The position numbers and the translations under genes are program-made. Under the pieces are notes generated by a model. The model was not told the DNA's origin and did not search any database. It saw only the letters and a program-made list of their open reading frames with translations. Below are positions 50,369 to 58,959 of a DNA stretch of 64,000 bases, piece by piece. The number at the start of each line of letters is the position of its first letter. Within the stretch, counting starts at the first letter, position 1. The stretch is from Anaerococcus sp. Marseille-P3915 (GTDB taxonomy: Bacteria > Bacillota > Clostridia > Tissierellales > Peptoniphilaceae): assembly GCF_900258475.1 (NCBI RefSeq), contig NZ_LT984887.1, positions 1-64,000 of the forward strand, in the 5' to 3' direction.

Positions 50369-50538
50369 GGTCGGTTATGGATAATAATAGACCTTATAAT
50401 AAGACAATTTTTACACTAGTAGATGACGAAGACTTAAGGGCGACCAAGGATGCTGTTAAGGAAGTCCTAGGTGATATGAACCAGCCTGGAGTAGGCCTGA
50501 TGTTTTCTATAGATGTGGGAGATGTCGTTGGAATATAA
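50353..50538 (+). pseudogene. P-II-like signalling protein, C-terminal remnant
   Basis: Starting at 50353 the frame reads 'FGGVLRSVMDNNRPYNKTIF' and continues to 'GVGLMFSIDVGDVVGI' with stop TAA 50536-50538. This is the C-terminal half of small P-II-like proteins often encoded next to CPA2 antiporters. The N-terminal half and start are lost. An internal ATG at 50377 exists but has no evident ribosome-binding site. Part of the same deletion scar. Confidence 0.7.
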
Positions 50539-50543
50539 AGATT

Positions 50544-50567
50544 AAGAGGCCTGGACCTCTTTTTTCT
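50544..50567 (+). terminator. Terminator after the antiporter/P-II remnant
   Basis: AAGAGG (50544-50549) pairs with CCTCTT (50556-50561), followed by T residues. Its survival supports the idea that the P-II tail still marks the original operon end. Confidence 0.75.
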
Positions 50568-50576
50568 TGCCCAAAT

Positions 50577-50616
50577 AAAAAATTCCTAATCCGAGAATGG
50601 ATTTAGGAATTTTTTA
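50577..50616. terminator. Terminator of the SDR gene, bidirectional
   Basis: AAAAATTCCTAATCC pairs with GGATTTAGGAATTTTT with one bulge. The T tract on the minus strand fits termination of the SDR gene, whose stop is at 50625-50627. Confidence 0.8.
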
Positions 50617-50624
50617 TATATACT

Positions 50625-51374
50625 TTACATAAAGGTTGCCCCGTCACAGTAGAGGATTTCTCCTGATACATAGGAAGCCATATCGCTTGCTAAAAATAAG
50701 ACTGCATTTGCCACATCTTCTGGTTCGCCAATCCTTTTTAGTGGAATCATTTGTTTGACAGGTTCGATTTGCTCTTTTGGAAGGACTTTTACCATGTCTG
50801 TGTTTGTAACACCAGGAGCAACTGCATTTACCCTAATTCCATAAGGACCAAGCTCTCTAGCAAGTGATATGGTTAGGCCATTTATAGCAAATTTACTTGC
50901 CGGATAGGCAACTCCAAGTTGTTGGCCATTTTTACTTACCATTGATGAGAAGTTTACAATTACCCCGCCCTTCTTCTCTATAAAATGAGGCAGAATCTTG
51001 TGGATCATATTGTAGGTGCCATTTACATTTATATTCATTACATTGGCAAAATGAGCAAGGTCAGCATCAATGCTTGGTATATTATCTGAAACTCCTGCAC
51101 AGTTTACTAGGATATCAATCTTGCCGAAGTAACTTAGGACTTTTTCTACAAATTCTTTTACACTTTCTTCATCTGTAAGCTTTGGCCAGTAACCCTTAAA
51201 ATTTTCCTGATCATATTTTTCACTTAAGCTTGCAAGAGCCTTGTTAGCAGATTCTTCTCTTGAACCAAGAACAGCAACTTTTGCTCCATTATCTAAAAAT
51301 TTTTCTGCAACGGCATAACCAATACCTCTTGATGAGCCAGTTATGATTGCAACTTTTCCTTCTAATAATTTCAT
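50625..51374 (-). CDS. SDR-family NAD(P)-dependent oxidoreductase (FabG-like)
   Basis: 249 residues. Rossmann fold with TGSSRGIG (12-19), NCAG (91-94) and the catalytic S144, Y157 and K161 ('AYPASK'). Similar in length and sequence to 3-oxoacyl-ACP reductases that act on fatty-acid intermediates, but no fab genes are adjacent; other ketone substrates are possible. Minus-strand AAGGAGG precedes ATG 51374. It stands alone, divergent from rpsF. Confidence 0.88.
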   Translation of the reverse strand: MKLLEGKVAIITGSSRGIGYAVAEKFLDNGAKVAVLGSREESANKALASLSEKYDQENFKGYWPKLTDEESVKEFVEKVLSYFGKIDILVNCAGVSDNIPSIDADLAHFANVMNINVNGTYNMIHKILPHFIEKKGGVIVNFSSMVSKNGQQLGVAYPASKFAINGLTISLARELGPYGIRVNAVAPGVTNTDMVKVLPKEQIEPVKQMIPLKRIGEPEDVANAVLFLASDMASYVSGEILYCDGATFM

Positions 51375-51442
51375 ATTTGCCTCCTTTATTTCTTAATTAA
51401 TACTTACCCCTTTTAGAAAATAAATATCCCTAAAGATATTAT

Positions 51443-51471
51443 TTGACATAAGGATGCTAAAGGAGTATTAT
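51443..51471 (+). promoter_or_regulatory. Sigma-A promoter of rpsF-ssb-rpsR
   Basis: TTGACA (51443-51448), 17 bp, TATTAT (51466-51471). Confidence 0.8.
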
Positions 51472-51486
51472 TACTAGGAATTCTCT

Positions 51487-51507
51487 ACTCCGTAGTATAA
51501 ACGGGGT
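51487..51507 (+). promoter_or_regulatory. Leader hairpin upstream of rpsF (possible S6:S18 target)
   Basis: ACTCCGT (51487-51493) pairs with ACGGGGT (51501-51507), with one U-G, around a 7-nt loop, in the short leader between promoter and rpsF. S6:S18 feedback leaders are known in many bacteria. The CCG here is in the stem, unlike the described bulged CCG motif, so the match is uncertain. Confidence 0.4.
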
Positions 51508-51532
51508 CAATAGTCCATAGGGAGGTGAAAAT

Positions 51533-51817
51533 ATGAATATATATGAAGCAGTATTGATTTTCAAAACTGACTTAGCTGATGCTGACAGAGTAGCTCTTCT
51601 TGATAGATTTAAAGGTCATATCGAAGAAAATGGCGAAGTTGTATCAGTTGATGATTGGGGAAAGAGAAGACTAGCATATGAGATTAACGATCTTAAAGAT
51701 GGTTACTACTATATCGTAGACTTCAAAGCTGAACCAGATCACATCAAAGAATTCGAAAGAAGATTAAGACTATCTGATTCAATTCTTAGATACATGGTTA
51801 TAAGAAAAGAGGACTAA
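51533..51817 (+). CDS. rpsF: Ribosomal protein S6
   Basis: 94 residues, the usual S6 size. Binds S18 and 16S rRNA in the 30S platform. Motifs 'YEAVLIFKTDLADADR' and 'WGKRRLAYEINDLKDGYYYIVDF' match the ferredoxin-like fold. GGGAGGTG lies 7-14 bp upstream of ATG 51533. First gene of the conserved rpsF-ssb-rpsR operon; ssb starts 1 bp after the stop. Confidence 0.97.
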   Translation: MNIYEAVLIFKTDLADADRVALLDRFKGHIEENGEVVSVDDWGKRRLAYEINDLKDGYYYIVDFKAEPDHIKEFERRLRLSDSILRYMVIRKED

Positions 51818-51818
51818 T

Positions 51819-52361
51819 TTGAATAAGGTTATACTGATAGGTCGCCTAACAAGGGACCCAGAGTTAAGGTACACACAATCAAACCAAGCGGTTTGTACAT
51901 TCAATTTAGCTATTGATAGAAGATTAAGCAGAGAAAGAAGAGAAGAAGCGGAAGCATCTAATCGTCAAACAGCGGATTTTCCAAGAATCACAGTTTGGGG
52001 TAGACAAGGCGAAAATGCCTCTAAATACCTCAGCAAAGGAAGTCAATGTGCAGTAGAAGGTAGGATCCAAACAGGAAGCTACCAAGATAGAGAAACAGGT
52101 AAGACTGTTTATACAACAGATGTTGTTGCTGATAATGTTGAGTTTTTAGGCTCAAGAAATGACGGTCAAAGATCAGCTAATAGCGGATCTTTCCCAGGTG
52201 ACAACCAAGATACCTATAATAACAATTATTCTCAAACTAACAACTACCAAAATCAAAATTATAATCAACAAAACCAAGGCTCAAATAACTTTGGCGGCAA
52301 TGATGACTTTTTTGATGATGACTTTACTGAAATCCAAGACGATGGTAGAATTCCCTTCTAG
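51819..52361 (+). CDS. ssb: Single-stranded DNA-binding protein
   Basis: 180 residues from TTG 51819, with AGAGGA upstream. OB fold with 'NKVILIGRLTRDPELRYTQSN' and 'ITVWGRQGENASKYLSKGSQ' (about 35-80). The C-terminal region is Gln/Asn-rich and flexible, ending in the acidic tip 'DDGRIPF', which docks replication and repair enzymes. Coats single-stranded DNA in replication, recombination and repair. Coupled tightly to rpsF. Confidence 0.97.
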   Translation: MNKVILIGRLTRDPELRYTQSNQAVCTFNLAIDRRLSRERREEAEASNRQTADFPRITVWGRQGENASKYLSKGSQCAVEGRIQTGSYQDRETGKTVYTTDVVADNVEFLGSRNDGQRSANSGSFPGDNQDTYNNNYSQTNNYQNQNYNQQNQGSNNFGGNDDFFDDDFTEIQDDGRIPF

Positions 52362-52382
52362 ATTATAAGGAAAGGAATAACA

Positions 52383-52610
52383 ATGGCAGTAAGAAGATTT
52401 AAACCAAGAAAAAAGGTTGATCCATTTGTTAAAGACCCATCTAAAGTAATAGATTATAAAGATATTGAAACTCTAAAAAGATTTATTACTGACAGAGGTA
52501 AGATTCTTCCAAGAAGAGTTACAGGTCTTAACGCTAAACACCAAAGAGAAATAACAAGAGCAATCAAAAGAGCTAGACAAGTAGCTTTATTGCCTTACGA
52601 AGAACAATAA
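52383..52610 (+). CDS. rpsR: Ribosomal protein S18
   Basis: 75 residues. '[47 protein letters not shown]' is the S18 consensus (read in parts). Forms a dimer with S6 on the 30S platform. GGAAAGGA precedes ATG 52383. Last gene of the operon; a hairpin terminator follows at 52649. No zinc-binding cysteine pattern is present, so it is the Cys-free type. Confidence 0.97.
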   Translation: MAVRRFKPRKKVDPFVKDPSKVIDYKDIETLKRFITDRGKILPRRVTGLNAKHQREITRAIKRARQVALLPYEEQ

Positions 52611-52648
52611 GAATAATAAAAAATATATAAATTTCAATAAGCAATTAG

Positions 52649-52674
52649 AAGGGGTGCGCCGGCATCCTTTTTTA
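52649..52674 (+). terminator. rpsR terminator
   Basis: GGTGC and GCATC arms inside AAGG/CCTT, followed by six T. The stem includes a mismatch-containing GCCG loop. Confidence 0.8.
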
Positions 52675-52902
52675 TTTGTGACATTTAGTTTTTTTAAGAA
52701 AAATCTTAAATTTATCAAAAACTTTCACTTTTATGATAGTTTTTGGTTAAAAAATAAGTATAATTAAGTATATAATATGAGGCAGTATGATTTTAAGGAT
52801 TTTTCTTTTTGGAATATTATTAAGAAATTTCTTTTTGGAAACTTTTATATTTATAATTTGAATAATACAGCCCATAAAAATTTAATAACATTAGGAGGAA
52901 AT

Positions 52903-54867
52903 ATGTTTATAGAAATTTTATCCCTCTTTGTAGCTATTTTGGCTTTAGTCCTAATGGCTTTCAACATAAGAGAGAGGATATTACCTGTTTCTAAAGGCTC
53001 AGAAAGAATGAGCGAGATATCAGGTTATATCAAAAATGGAGCTATGACTTTTATTTCAAGTGAGTATAAGTTTATCGCTATTTTTGTAGTTGTAGTTTCA
53101 ATCCTTATAGCTATTTTCCTAGATTATAGGATTATGATTTGCTATATAGTAGGTTCAGCTTTTTCAATGCTAACAGGCTTTATAGGAATGCTTACAGCGA
53201 CAGAATCTAACGCAAGATGCACTAACGAAGCTATGGAGGGTGGTAGATCTAGAGCCCTAAAGCTTGCCTTTACAGGTGGTTCAGTAATGGGTCTTGCTGT
53301 AACAGGACTTGGATTTTTAGGTCTTGTAGTAAGCTTTATGATCTTTAGAGATCCAGCAATTGTAATGGGTTATTCCCTAGGTGCCTCATCTGTAGCTCTA
53401 TTTGCTAGAGTTGGTGGTGGTATTTATACAAAGGCTGCTGACCTTGGTGCAGACCTTGTAGGTAAGGTTGAAGCAGGAATTCCAGAAGATGACCCAAGAA
53501 ACCCAGCAGTAATTGCAGATAACGTTGGAGATAACGTAGGTGATGTTGCAGGTATGGGAGCAGACTTATTTGAATCCTATGCAGGAGCAATCATCTCAGC
53601 CATAACCCTAGGTCTTGTATCTTATGGTGAAGTAGGACTTAAATTTACCCTACTATTAGTATCAATCGGAATCCTTGCATCAATTGCATCAACAATTCTT
53701 TTCCTAGGAAAGAAACACAAGAGTCCACAATCAGCTTTAATGCAAACAATCTACTTATCAGGATCTATAGTTATTGTAGCAGCCCTTATCCTTTCCTTAT
53801 CATATTTTGGAAACTTAAGAGCAGCCCTAGCTATAATTACAGGCATCATAGTAGGTATTTTGATAGGACTATTGACAGAAATTTATACATCAGACCATTA
53901 TAAATTTGTAAAAAATATAGCAGAAGAATCAAAAACAGGTGTTGCAACAAACATCATAGCAGGTCTTTCAACAGGAATGCTTTCAACAGTTTATCCAATA
54001 ATCCTTATAGGACTTGGAATAATCGTAGCCTTCTGGGCAGATGGAGTCTTTGGTATAGCCCTATCAGCAGTAGGAATGCTTTCAACAACAGCAACAACTG
54101 TAACAGTAGATGCTTACGGACCAATCACAGATAATGCTGGAGGAATCGCCGAAATGGCCAAACTTCCAAGTCATGTTAGAGATATAACAGACGAATTAGA
54201 CTCAATTGGTAACACAACAGCAGCTATTGGTAAGGGTTTTGCCATAGGATCAGCAGCCCTAACAGCCCTATCACTTTTTGTAACATATTCTGAAACTCTA
54301 AAGCTAGAAACAATCTCAATCCTAGATTCTAAGGTAGTAGCAGGAATGTTTGTAGGTGGTATGCTACCATTCTTATTCTCAGCCCTAACCATGAACTCAG
54401 TAGGTAAGGCTGCAACAGAAATGATTGAAGAAGTAAGAAGACAATTTAAAAACGACCCAGGTCTACTAGAAGGAACAAGCGAACCAGATTATCAAAAATG
54501 TATTGAAATCTCAACAGCAGCATCCCTAAAAGAAATGATTATACCAGGCGTACTTGCTATAGTAGTGCCAATATTTGTAGGCAAGGTCTTTGGACCAGAA
54601 ACCCTAGGCGGCCTTCTTGCAGGAGCTTTAGTAACAGGAGTATTACTTGCAATATTCATGTCAAATGCAGGTGGTGCTTGGGACAATGCTAAAAAACACA
54701 TCGAAACACTTGATGGAGAATTTGGTAAAGGTTCAGAAGCTCACAAAGCAAGCGTAGTGGGAGATACAGTAGGTGATCCATTCAAAGACACCTCAGGCCC
54801 ATCACTAAACATCCTAATCAAGCTAATGACAGTAGTATCAGTAGTTTGTGCAGGCTTATTTATTTAA
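52903..54867 (+). CDS. hppA: Membrane-bound K+-dependent pyrophosphatase (ion-pumping)
   Basis: 654 residues from ATG 52903 (TTAGGAGG upstream; a longer frame from 52777 adds residues without a signal). About 15-16 transmembrane helices. The PPi site is '[25 protein letters not shown]' followed by '[21 protein letters not shown]'. '[18 protein letters not shown]' has Ala where K+-independent enzymes have Lys, so it should be K+-dependent. Such enzymes pump Na+ and/or H+ using PPi from biosynthesis. It is a free-standing gene with its own terminator. Confidence 0.94.
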   Translation: MFIEILSLFVAILALVLMAFNIRERILPVSKGSERMSEISGYIKNGAMTFISSEYKFIAIFVVVVSILIAIFLDYRIMICYIVGSAFSMLTGFIGMLTATESNARCTNEAMEGGRSRALKLAFTGGSVMGLAVTGLGFLGLVVSFMIFRDPAIVMGYSLGASSVALFARVGGGIYTKAADLGADLVGKVEAGIPEDDPRNPAVIADNVGDNVGDVAGMGADLFESYAGAIISAITLGLVSYGEVGLKFTLLLVSIGILASIASTILFLGKKHKSPQSALMQTIYLSGSIVIVAALILSLSYFGNLRAALAIITGIIVGILIGLLTEIYTSDHYKFVKNIAEESKTGVATNIIAGLSTGMLSTVYPIILIGLGIIVAFWADGVFGIALSAVGMLSTTATTVTVDAYGPITDNAGGIAEMAKLPSHVRDITDELDSIGNTTAAIGKGFAIGSAALTALSLFVTYSETLKLETISILDSKVVAGMFVGGMLPFLFSALTMNSVGKAATEMIEEVRRQFKNDPGLLEGTSEPDYQKCIEISTAASLKEMIIPGVLAIVVPIFVGKVFGPETLGGLLAGALVTGVLLAIFMSNAGGAWDNAKKHIETLDGEFGKGSEAHKASVVGDTVGDPFKDTSGPSLNILIKLMTVVSVVCAGLFI

Positions 54868-54870
54868 AAC

Positions 54871-54907
54871 ATCAAACGGCGGTTTAAAAACTGCCGTTTT
54901 TTTGATA
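54871..54907 (+). terminator. hppA terminator
   Basis: ATCAAACGGC pairs with GCCGTTT plus following T residues; GGTTT/AAAC continue the stem inward. It is 3 bp after the stop. Confidence 0.88.
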
Positions 54908-54929
54908 TAATCAAATAAAGGAGCAAGTC

Positions 54930-55262
54930 ATGAGCATATATTTATTTGAATACCTAGTCCAAATCCTAGGTGGCCTTGGCCTAAGCTATTTTAGGGGCTA
55001 TAGAGACCTAGAATTCATATTTTTTATCATTTACATAGCAGGCATCATAATGATGGTCTATCACAACTACAAAATCATGGACAAAAGCTGGATGGCCTAT
55101 ATAAACTTTGATCTAATCTTTGTAATAATAGTAATAGGAATCCCCAAATTATTTGACCTAAACGGATTTGAAATCCCAATCATGGTAATTGTGGGCCTAA
55201 TCTATGCCTATTTGATGGATAAGAAGAAGCATAAAGAAGTTGAAGATAAGGGTGATATTTAA
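54930..55262 (+). CDS. Small membrane protein of unknown function
   Basis: 110 residues. Three hydrophobic segments (about 6-17, 28-43 and 58-72 with another at 81-95) and a charged tail 'DKKKHKEVEDKGDI'. No family was recognised. AAAGGAG precedes ATG 54930. It sits between the hppA terminator and a two-way terminator shared with the tRNA. The region 55263-55385 after it holds no gene or clear signal; it is AT-rich. Confidence 0.6.
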   Translation: MSIYLFEYLVQILGGLGLSYFRGYRDLEFIFFIIYIAGIIMMVYHNYKIMDKSWMAYINFDLIFVIIVIGIPKLFDLNGFEIPIMVIVGLIYAYLMDKKKHKEVEDKGDI

Positions 55263-55385
55263 ATTAGATATAGATTAATTTTATGTAAAATATTGTAAAT
55301 AGGAAAAACTTTATCTAGGTTTAAAATATGGCGAATTAAAAAATGTAAATACATTAGCAAATTATAAAATTAGAAATATAACTAC

Positions 55386-55415
55386 AAAAAAAGAAGGTCA
55401 ACGCCTTCTTTTTTT
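55386..55415. terminator. Bidirectional terminator, tRNA-Leu
   Basis: AAAAAAAGAAGG (55386-55397) pairs with CCTTCTTTTTTT (55404-55415) around a six-base loop. T tracts occur on both strands; on the minus strand it terminates the tRNA. Confidence 0.85.
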
Positions 55416-55429
55416 ATGTTAATTAAGTT

Positions 55430-55519
55430 TGGTGCGGGATAGAAGATTTGAACTTCCACGACCTAAAATCGGTCACAAGATCCTTAGTCTTGCGCGTCTG
55501 CCAATTCCGCCAATCCCGC
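55430..55519 (-). tRNA. tRNA-Leu (anticodon AAG), CCA encoded
   Basis: The RNA begins GCGGGATTGGCGGAATTGG. Its acceptor stem is GCGGGAT/ATCCCGC, with encoded CCA. Anticodon stem CAAGA/TCTTG closes the loop CTAAGGA, giving anticodon AAG (codon CUU, and CUC by inosine). A long variable arm (GTGACCGATTTTAGGTCGTG region) marks it as class II. The T arm 'GGAAGTTCAAATCTTC' is intact. It is followed by a terminator. No tRNA cluster accompanies it. Confidence 0.95.
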
Positions 55520-55560
55520 TTAGTATCACTATTAAATGATACTATGATTTTTATATTTTG

Positions 55561-56280
55561 TCAAATTATTTTTCCTAAGAAATCTTTGGCCCTGTCTGTT
55601 TTTGGATTTGCAAAGAAGTCTTTTGGGTCCTTACTTTCTTCGACAATGATCCCACCATCCATAAAGATTAGCCTATTTGATACTTCTCTTGCAAAGGCCA
55701 TTTCGTGGGTTACTACAAGCATTGTCATGGCATCATTTGCAAGATCTGCCATTAGATTTAGGACTTCTCCTACCATTTCTGGGTCTAGGGCGCTGGTTGG
55801 TTCATCAAAGAGCATGATTTTTGGATTCATCATGAGAGCTCTTATTATTGCTATCCTTTGTTTTTGACCACCTGAAAGCTCATCTGGATAGGAGTTTTTC
55901 TTATCTGATAGACCGATTCTTTCTAGGAGCTCTTTTGCCTTTAATTGGGCTTGCTCCTTATCTAGCTTGCCCCTTAGGACTGGAGCTAGGGTTAGGTTGT
56001 CTATTATTGTCAAGTGAGAGAAGAGGTTGAAATTTTGAAATACCATACCTATTTCTTCTCTAAGACTATTTATATTTATATCTTTTACATTTTCTCCTAA
56101 AAATAATATCTCGCCGCTATCTATCTCTTCTAGGAGGTTTAGGCTTCTTAAGAAGGTTGATTTTCCCGAGCCTGATGGGCCAATTATTGAGATAACATCA
56201 CCTTTATTCACTTTTAAATCTATTCCTTTTAGAACTTCGTTGTTGGCAAAGGACTTGTGGAGATTTTTAACTTCTAACAT
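55561..56280 (-). CDS. Polar amino-acid ABC transporter ATP-binding protein
   Basis: 239 residues. Walker [10 protein letters not shown] (about 33-41), '[11 protein letters not shown]' signature, Walker B '[16 protein letters not shown]' and the H-loop 'LVVTHEM'. Matches GlnQ/ArtM-type ATPases that energise uptake of polar amino acids. The ATG overlaps the permease stop region by 14 bp. Third gene of the leftward T-box operon (solute-binding, permease, ATPase). Confidence 0.93.
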   Translation of the reverse strand: MLEVKNLHKSFANNEVLKGIDLKVNKGDVISIIGPSGSGKSTFLRSLNLLEEIDSGEILFLGENVKDININSLREEIGMVFQNFNLFSHLTIIDNLTLAPVLRGKLDKEQAQLKAKELLERIGLSDKKNSYPDELSGGQKQRIAIIRALMMNPKIMLFDEPTSALDPEMVGEVLNLMADLANDAMTMLVVTHEMAFAREVSNRLIFMDGGIIVEESKDPKDFFANPKTDRAKDFLGKII

Positions 56281-56971
56281 GTTTTACCTTCCTTTCCATA
56301 GCTTTGAAGGCTTGCTCTATTAGAATTACTATAATTAGATAGATTAGAGCTGCCGCAAGATAAGGGACGCTTGCCTTAAAGGTTTTGGATATTATTATTG
56401 ATGCCCCACGAGTTAGGTCAGCTAGGCCTATGAAGCCAGATATTGAGGTCTCCTTTAGGAGGGTTATGACTTCATTGCCGAGGGCTGGGAGGGCATTTCT
56501 TAGAGCTTGGGGAAGGCTTATCTTAAAAAGGGCTTGCTTATATGATAAGCCAAGGCTTCTTGCTGCTTCTACTTCTCCTTTAGCCACTGAATTTAGGCCG
56601 CTTCTTATAACTTCTGACATATAAGCTGCTGAGTTTAAGGTGAAGGTTGCTATGGCAATGATTACAAGGTTATCAAGTCCTACTAGGATTACGTTAAACA
56701 TAATTAGTAGTTGGATGGTTGATGGAGTACCTCTTATTATTGTTATGAATAGACCTGCTAGTTTATCTAGGAGATTTAGGGCAAAACCTTTTGGATTATT
56801 CCATTTAGGATTTAAGTCTAGCTTGGCTTTTTTGATTATAGCAAGGATTAGACCTAGGATAAAGGACAATATCAGGGATACTATACTCACTAGAAGGGTT
56901 ATTTTAAGCCCTTCTAGCAGGTAAACATATAGGTTATCATCTAAGAGATTTGTCTTAATTAAGTCAAACAT
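56267..56971 (-). CDS. Polar amino-acid ABC transporter permease
   Basis: 234 residues with about five transmembrane helices. The EAA loop reads '[35 protein letters not shown]' (contact with the ATPase; read in two parts about 155-188). '[19 protein letters not shown]'-type HisM/GlnP sequence is visible at ~75-95. Together with the solute-binding lipoprotein and ATPase it takes up an amino acid. Gap to the upstream gene is 6 bp; overlap with the ATPase is 14 bp. Confidence 0.92.
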   Translation of the reverse strand: MFDLIKTNLLDDNLYVYLLEGLKITLLVSIVSLILSFILGLILAIIKKAKLDLNPKWNNPKGFALNLLDKLAGLFITIIRGTPSTIQLLIMFNVILVGLDNLVIIAIATFTLNSAAYMSEVIRSGLNSVAKGEVEAARSLGLSYKQALFKISLPQALRNALPALGNEVITLLKETSISGFIGLADLTRGASIIISKTFKASVPYLAAALIYLIIVILIEQAFKAMERKVKHVRS

Positions 56972-56977
56972 TAGGGC

Positions 56978-57745
56978 CTACTTATATTTTTTGACAATTT
57001 CTTCGATTGTGCCATCGTCTTGTAGTTCTTTGATAGCTTTATTTATTATCTCTTTTGCTTCATCTTCTTCCTTACCAATAGCAAAGGCATAGTCTTCAGA
57101 TTCGTAGTCAGCTTCCATGATTTCTAGGTCATCGTTGGCAGCTAGGAATTTTTCTGCTGAAGTTTTGTCCATTAAGATTGCATCGACTTTTCCATTTTGA
57201 AGGGCAAGAACTGCATCAGGATATTTGGCAAAGGCGGATACTTTATCAAATTCTTCTTCAGCTATCTCATTTCCTACTGTACCAAGTTGGCTACCAATTG
57301 TTTTATCTTTTAGGTCATCTTTTGATTTGATTCCGCTATCTTTCTTTATTAAGAATATTTGAGTACTAGATGCGTAAGTATCTGTAAAGTTAACATTTTC
57401 AAGCCTTTTTGGATCTACAGTCATACCAGCAGCACCTATATCGGCCCTGCCCGAACCAATTGATGCTATGATGTTGTTAAAGTCCATATCTTTAATTTCT
57501 ACGTCAACTTTCAATTTTTCGCCAATGGCCTTTACAATTTCTGGGTCGATACCAACAATATCTTCACCCTCATAAAATTCATATGGGGCAAAGTCCGCAC
57601 TTGTTGCTACAGTTAATTTTCCATCTGCAAGGATACCTGGTAATTTATCTGCGCTTTCTGCTTCCTTAGCATCCTTAGTATTATTATTTGATCCACATCC
57701 TGTCATTAGTCCTGCTAATAGGACACCGATTAATAGTTTTTTCAT
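56978..57745 (-). CDS. Amino-acid ABC transporter substrate-binding lipoprotein
   Basis: 255 residues. Lipoprotein signal with lipobox 'LMTGC' (C17), then a type II periplasmic-binding-protein fold: 'KLTVATSADFAPYEFYEG', 'GRADIGAAGMTVDPKRLENVNFT' and 'SQLGTVGNEIAEEE', typical of polar amino-acid binders. The bound amino acid cannot be told with certainty. GAAAGGA precedes ATG 57745. A T-box riboswitch lies directly upstream, so expression should follow depletion of one amino acid. Confidence 0.93.
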   Translation of the reverse strand: MKKLLIGVLLAGLMTGCGSNNNTKDAKEAESADKLPGILADGKLTVATSADFAPYEFYEGEDIVGIDPEIVKAIGEKLKVDVEIKDMDFNNIIASIGSGRADIGAAGMTVDPKRLENVNFTDTYASSTQIFLIKKDSGIKSKDDLKDKTIGSQLGTVGNEIAEEEFDKVSAFAKYPDAVLALQNGKVDAILMDKTSAEKFLAANDDLEIMEADYESEDYAFAIGKEEDEAKEIINKAIKELQDDGTIEEIVKKYK

Positions 57746-57771
57746 TATAAATTCCTTTCTTTTTTGGGCAT

Positions 57772-58017
57772 AAAAAAAGCTCCTCCCTCTAGGGACGAGT
57801 TTACCGTGTTGCCACCCAATTTCTCTTATTTCTCACAAAATAAGACTTAATAAGTACTATCATACCTTATGCTGTAAGGGGCACACCCCTAAGGCCCTAC
57901 TCTTATTTCAGGTCTTAAGCTCAAAGACTCTCTTCATCTTACCCTTACCTGTCTTCTTCCACTGTACAAGACTCGCTAGAGGATTTATGTAAGATTACTC
58001 TTCCTATCATCGCTTGT
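57772..58017 (-). ncRNA. T-box riboswitch controlling the amino-acid ABC transporter
   Basis: In transcript order (minus strand): a stem I region with the 'AGGAAGAGTAATCTTAC' start, an 'AGCGAG' bulge motif, and then a T-box element GGGTGGCAACACGG (complement of 57804-57817). It ends in a terminator with arms 57780-57788 and 57791-57799 and a run of seven T (57772-57778). The specifier follows a 'GATGAA' loop; depending on register it reads AGA (Arg) or GAG (Glu). The canonical T-box reads GGGTGGNACCGCG, so this one is variant. Confidence 0.88.
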
Positions 58018-58025
58018 TATGCTTT

Positions 58026-58053
58026 ATTATATACCCTTTATTTTTCCTGTCAA
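58026..58053 (-). promoter_or_regulatory. Sigma-A promoter of the T-box operon
   Basis: Minus-strand TTGACA (complement of 58048-58053), 16-bp spacer, TATAAT (complement of 58026-58031). The transcript starts just before the T-box stem I. Confidence 0.85.
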
Positions 58054-58113
58054 GCTATTTAGATAAAGTATAGAAAAAATAATCATAAAGGATATAATAA
58101 TTTTGAGGTATAT

Positions 58114-58959
58114 ATGATTAAAAAATGTTTTGCAAAAGTGAATCTAAGCCTTGATATTCTAAAGAAGAGAGCCGATGGCTATCATGATATAGATACAATC
58201 ATGGCAAGGATTAGCTTATATGATAAGTTAGAAATTAAAAAGACAGGGACAAGTGAATTTGAGTACCAGTCTAATATAGATTTAGGTCATCTGACAGATA
58301 ATTTGATCTACAAGGCTTACAAAAAATTAGCTCCTTTAGCTTATGAGAAGGGAGAAGACCTAGGAGTAGCTATCAAACTTAGGAAAAATATTCCCCTTGC
58401 AGCAGGCCTTGCGGGAGGGTCTACAGATTGTGCGGAAACCATTAAGGCCTTAAATGAGCTCTGGGACCTGGGTCTTTCAAAAAAAGAAATGGCTGAGCTT
58501 GGAAAAAGCCTAGGGGCTGATATTCCATTTTTCTTTGAAGAAAGCCTGGTAAGGGCTGAGGGAATTGGCGAGATAATAACACCTTTTACCAATAAAGTTA
58601 AGATGAAACTCCTCCTTATAAATGATGGGACAGAAATCGCATCATCTTATGTCTATAAGAGAACAAAAACCTATGGTCATATTGATAATGAGGCAATCAT
58701 TTGTGGTTTAGAAAAGGGTAAGTCTGAGATAATCGATAGTTTTGAAAATGTGATGGAGGAAGTAGTCCTCAGAGATTTTCCTCACTTAAATACTATCAAA
58801 GAAAATATTTTGGCCAACGGAGCTTCTAGGGCCCTTGTTTCAGGTTCTGGAGCAACTGTATTTGGGATTTTCTTTGATGATGAGACTCTTGATAAGGCCT
58901 ATGAGAATCTCAAAGATGTCTATGACTTTGTAGAAAAGGTGGACCTTATAGATGACTAA
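58114..58959 (+). CDS. ispE: 4-diphosphocytidyl-2-C-methyl-D-erythritol kinase
   Basis: 281 residues. GHMP kinase of the MEP isoprenoid route, phosphorylating CDP-methylerythritol. Hallmarks: 'KVNLSLDILKKRADGYHDIDT' near the start and the ATP-binding 'PLAAGLAGGSTDCAE' (about 93-107), and 'RALVSGSGATVFGIF' at the C-terminus. Its stop overlaps the start of murI by 8 bp, so it is in the same operon. A T-box operon is divergent upstream. The gene ends within the overlapped region; no defects are seen. Confidence 0.96.
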   Translation: MIKKCFAKVNLSLDILKKRADGYHDIDTIMARISLYDKLEIKKTGTSEFEYQSNIDLGHLTDNLIYKAYKKLAPLAYEKGEDLGVAIKLRKNIPLAAGLAGGSTDCAETIKALNELWDLGLSKKEMAELGKSLGADIPFFFEESLVRAEGIGEIITPFTNKVKMKLLLINDGTEIASSYVYKRTKTYGHIDNEAIICGLEKGKSEIIDSFENVMEEVVLRDFPHLNTIKENILANGASRALVSGSGATVFGIFFDDETLDKAYENLKDVYDFVEKVDLIDD

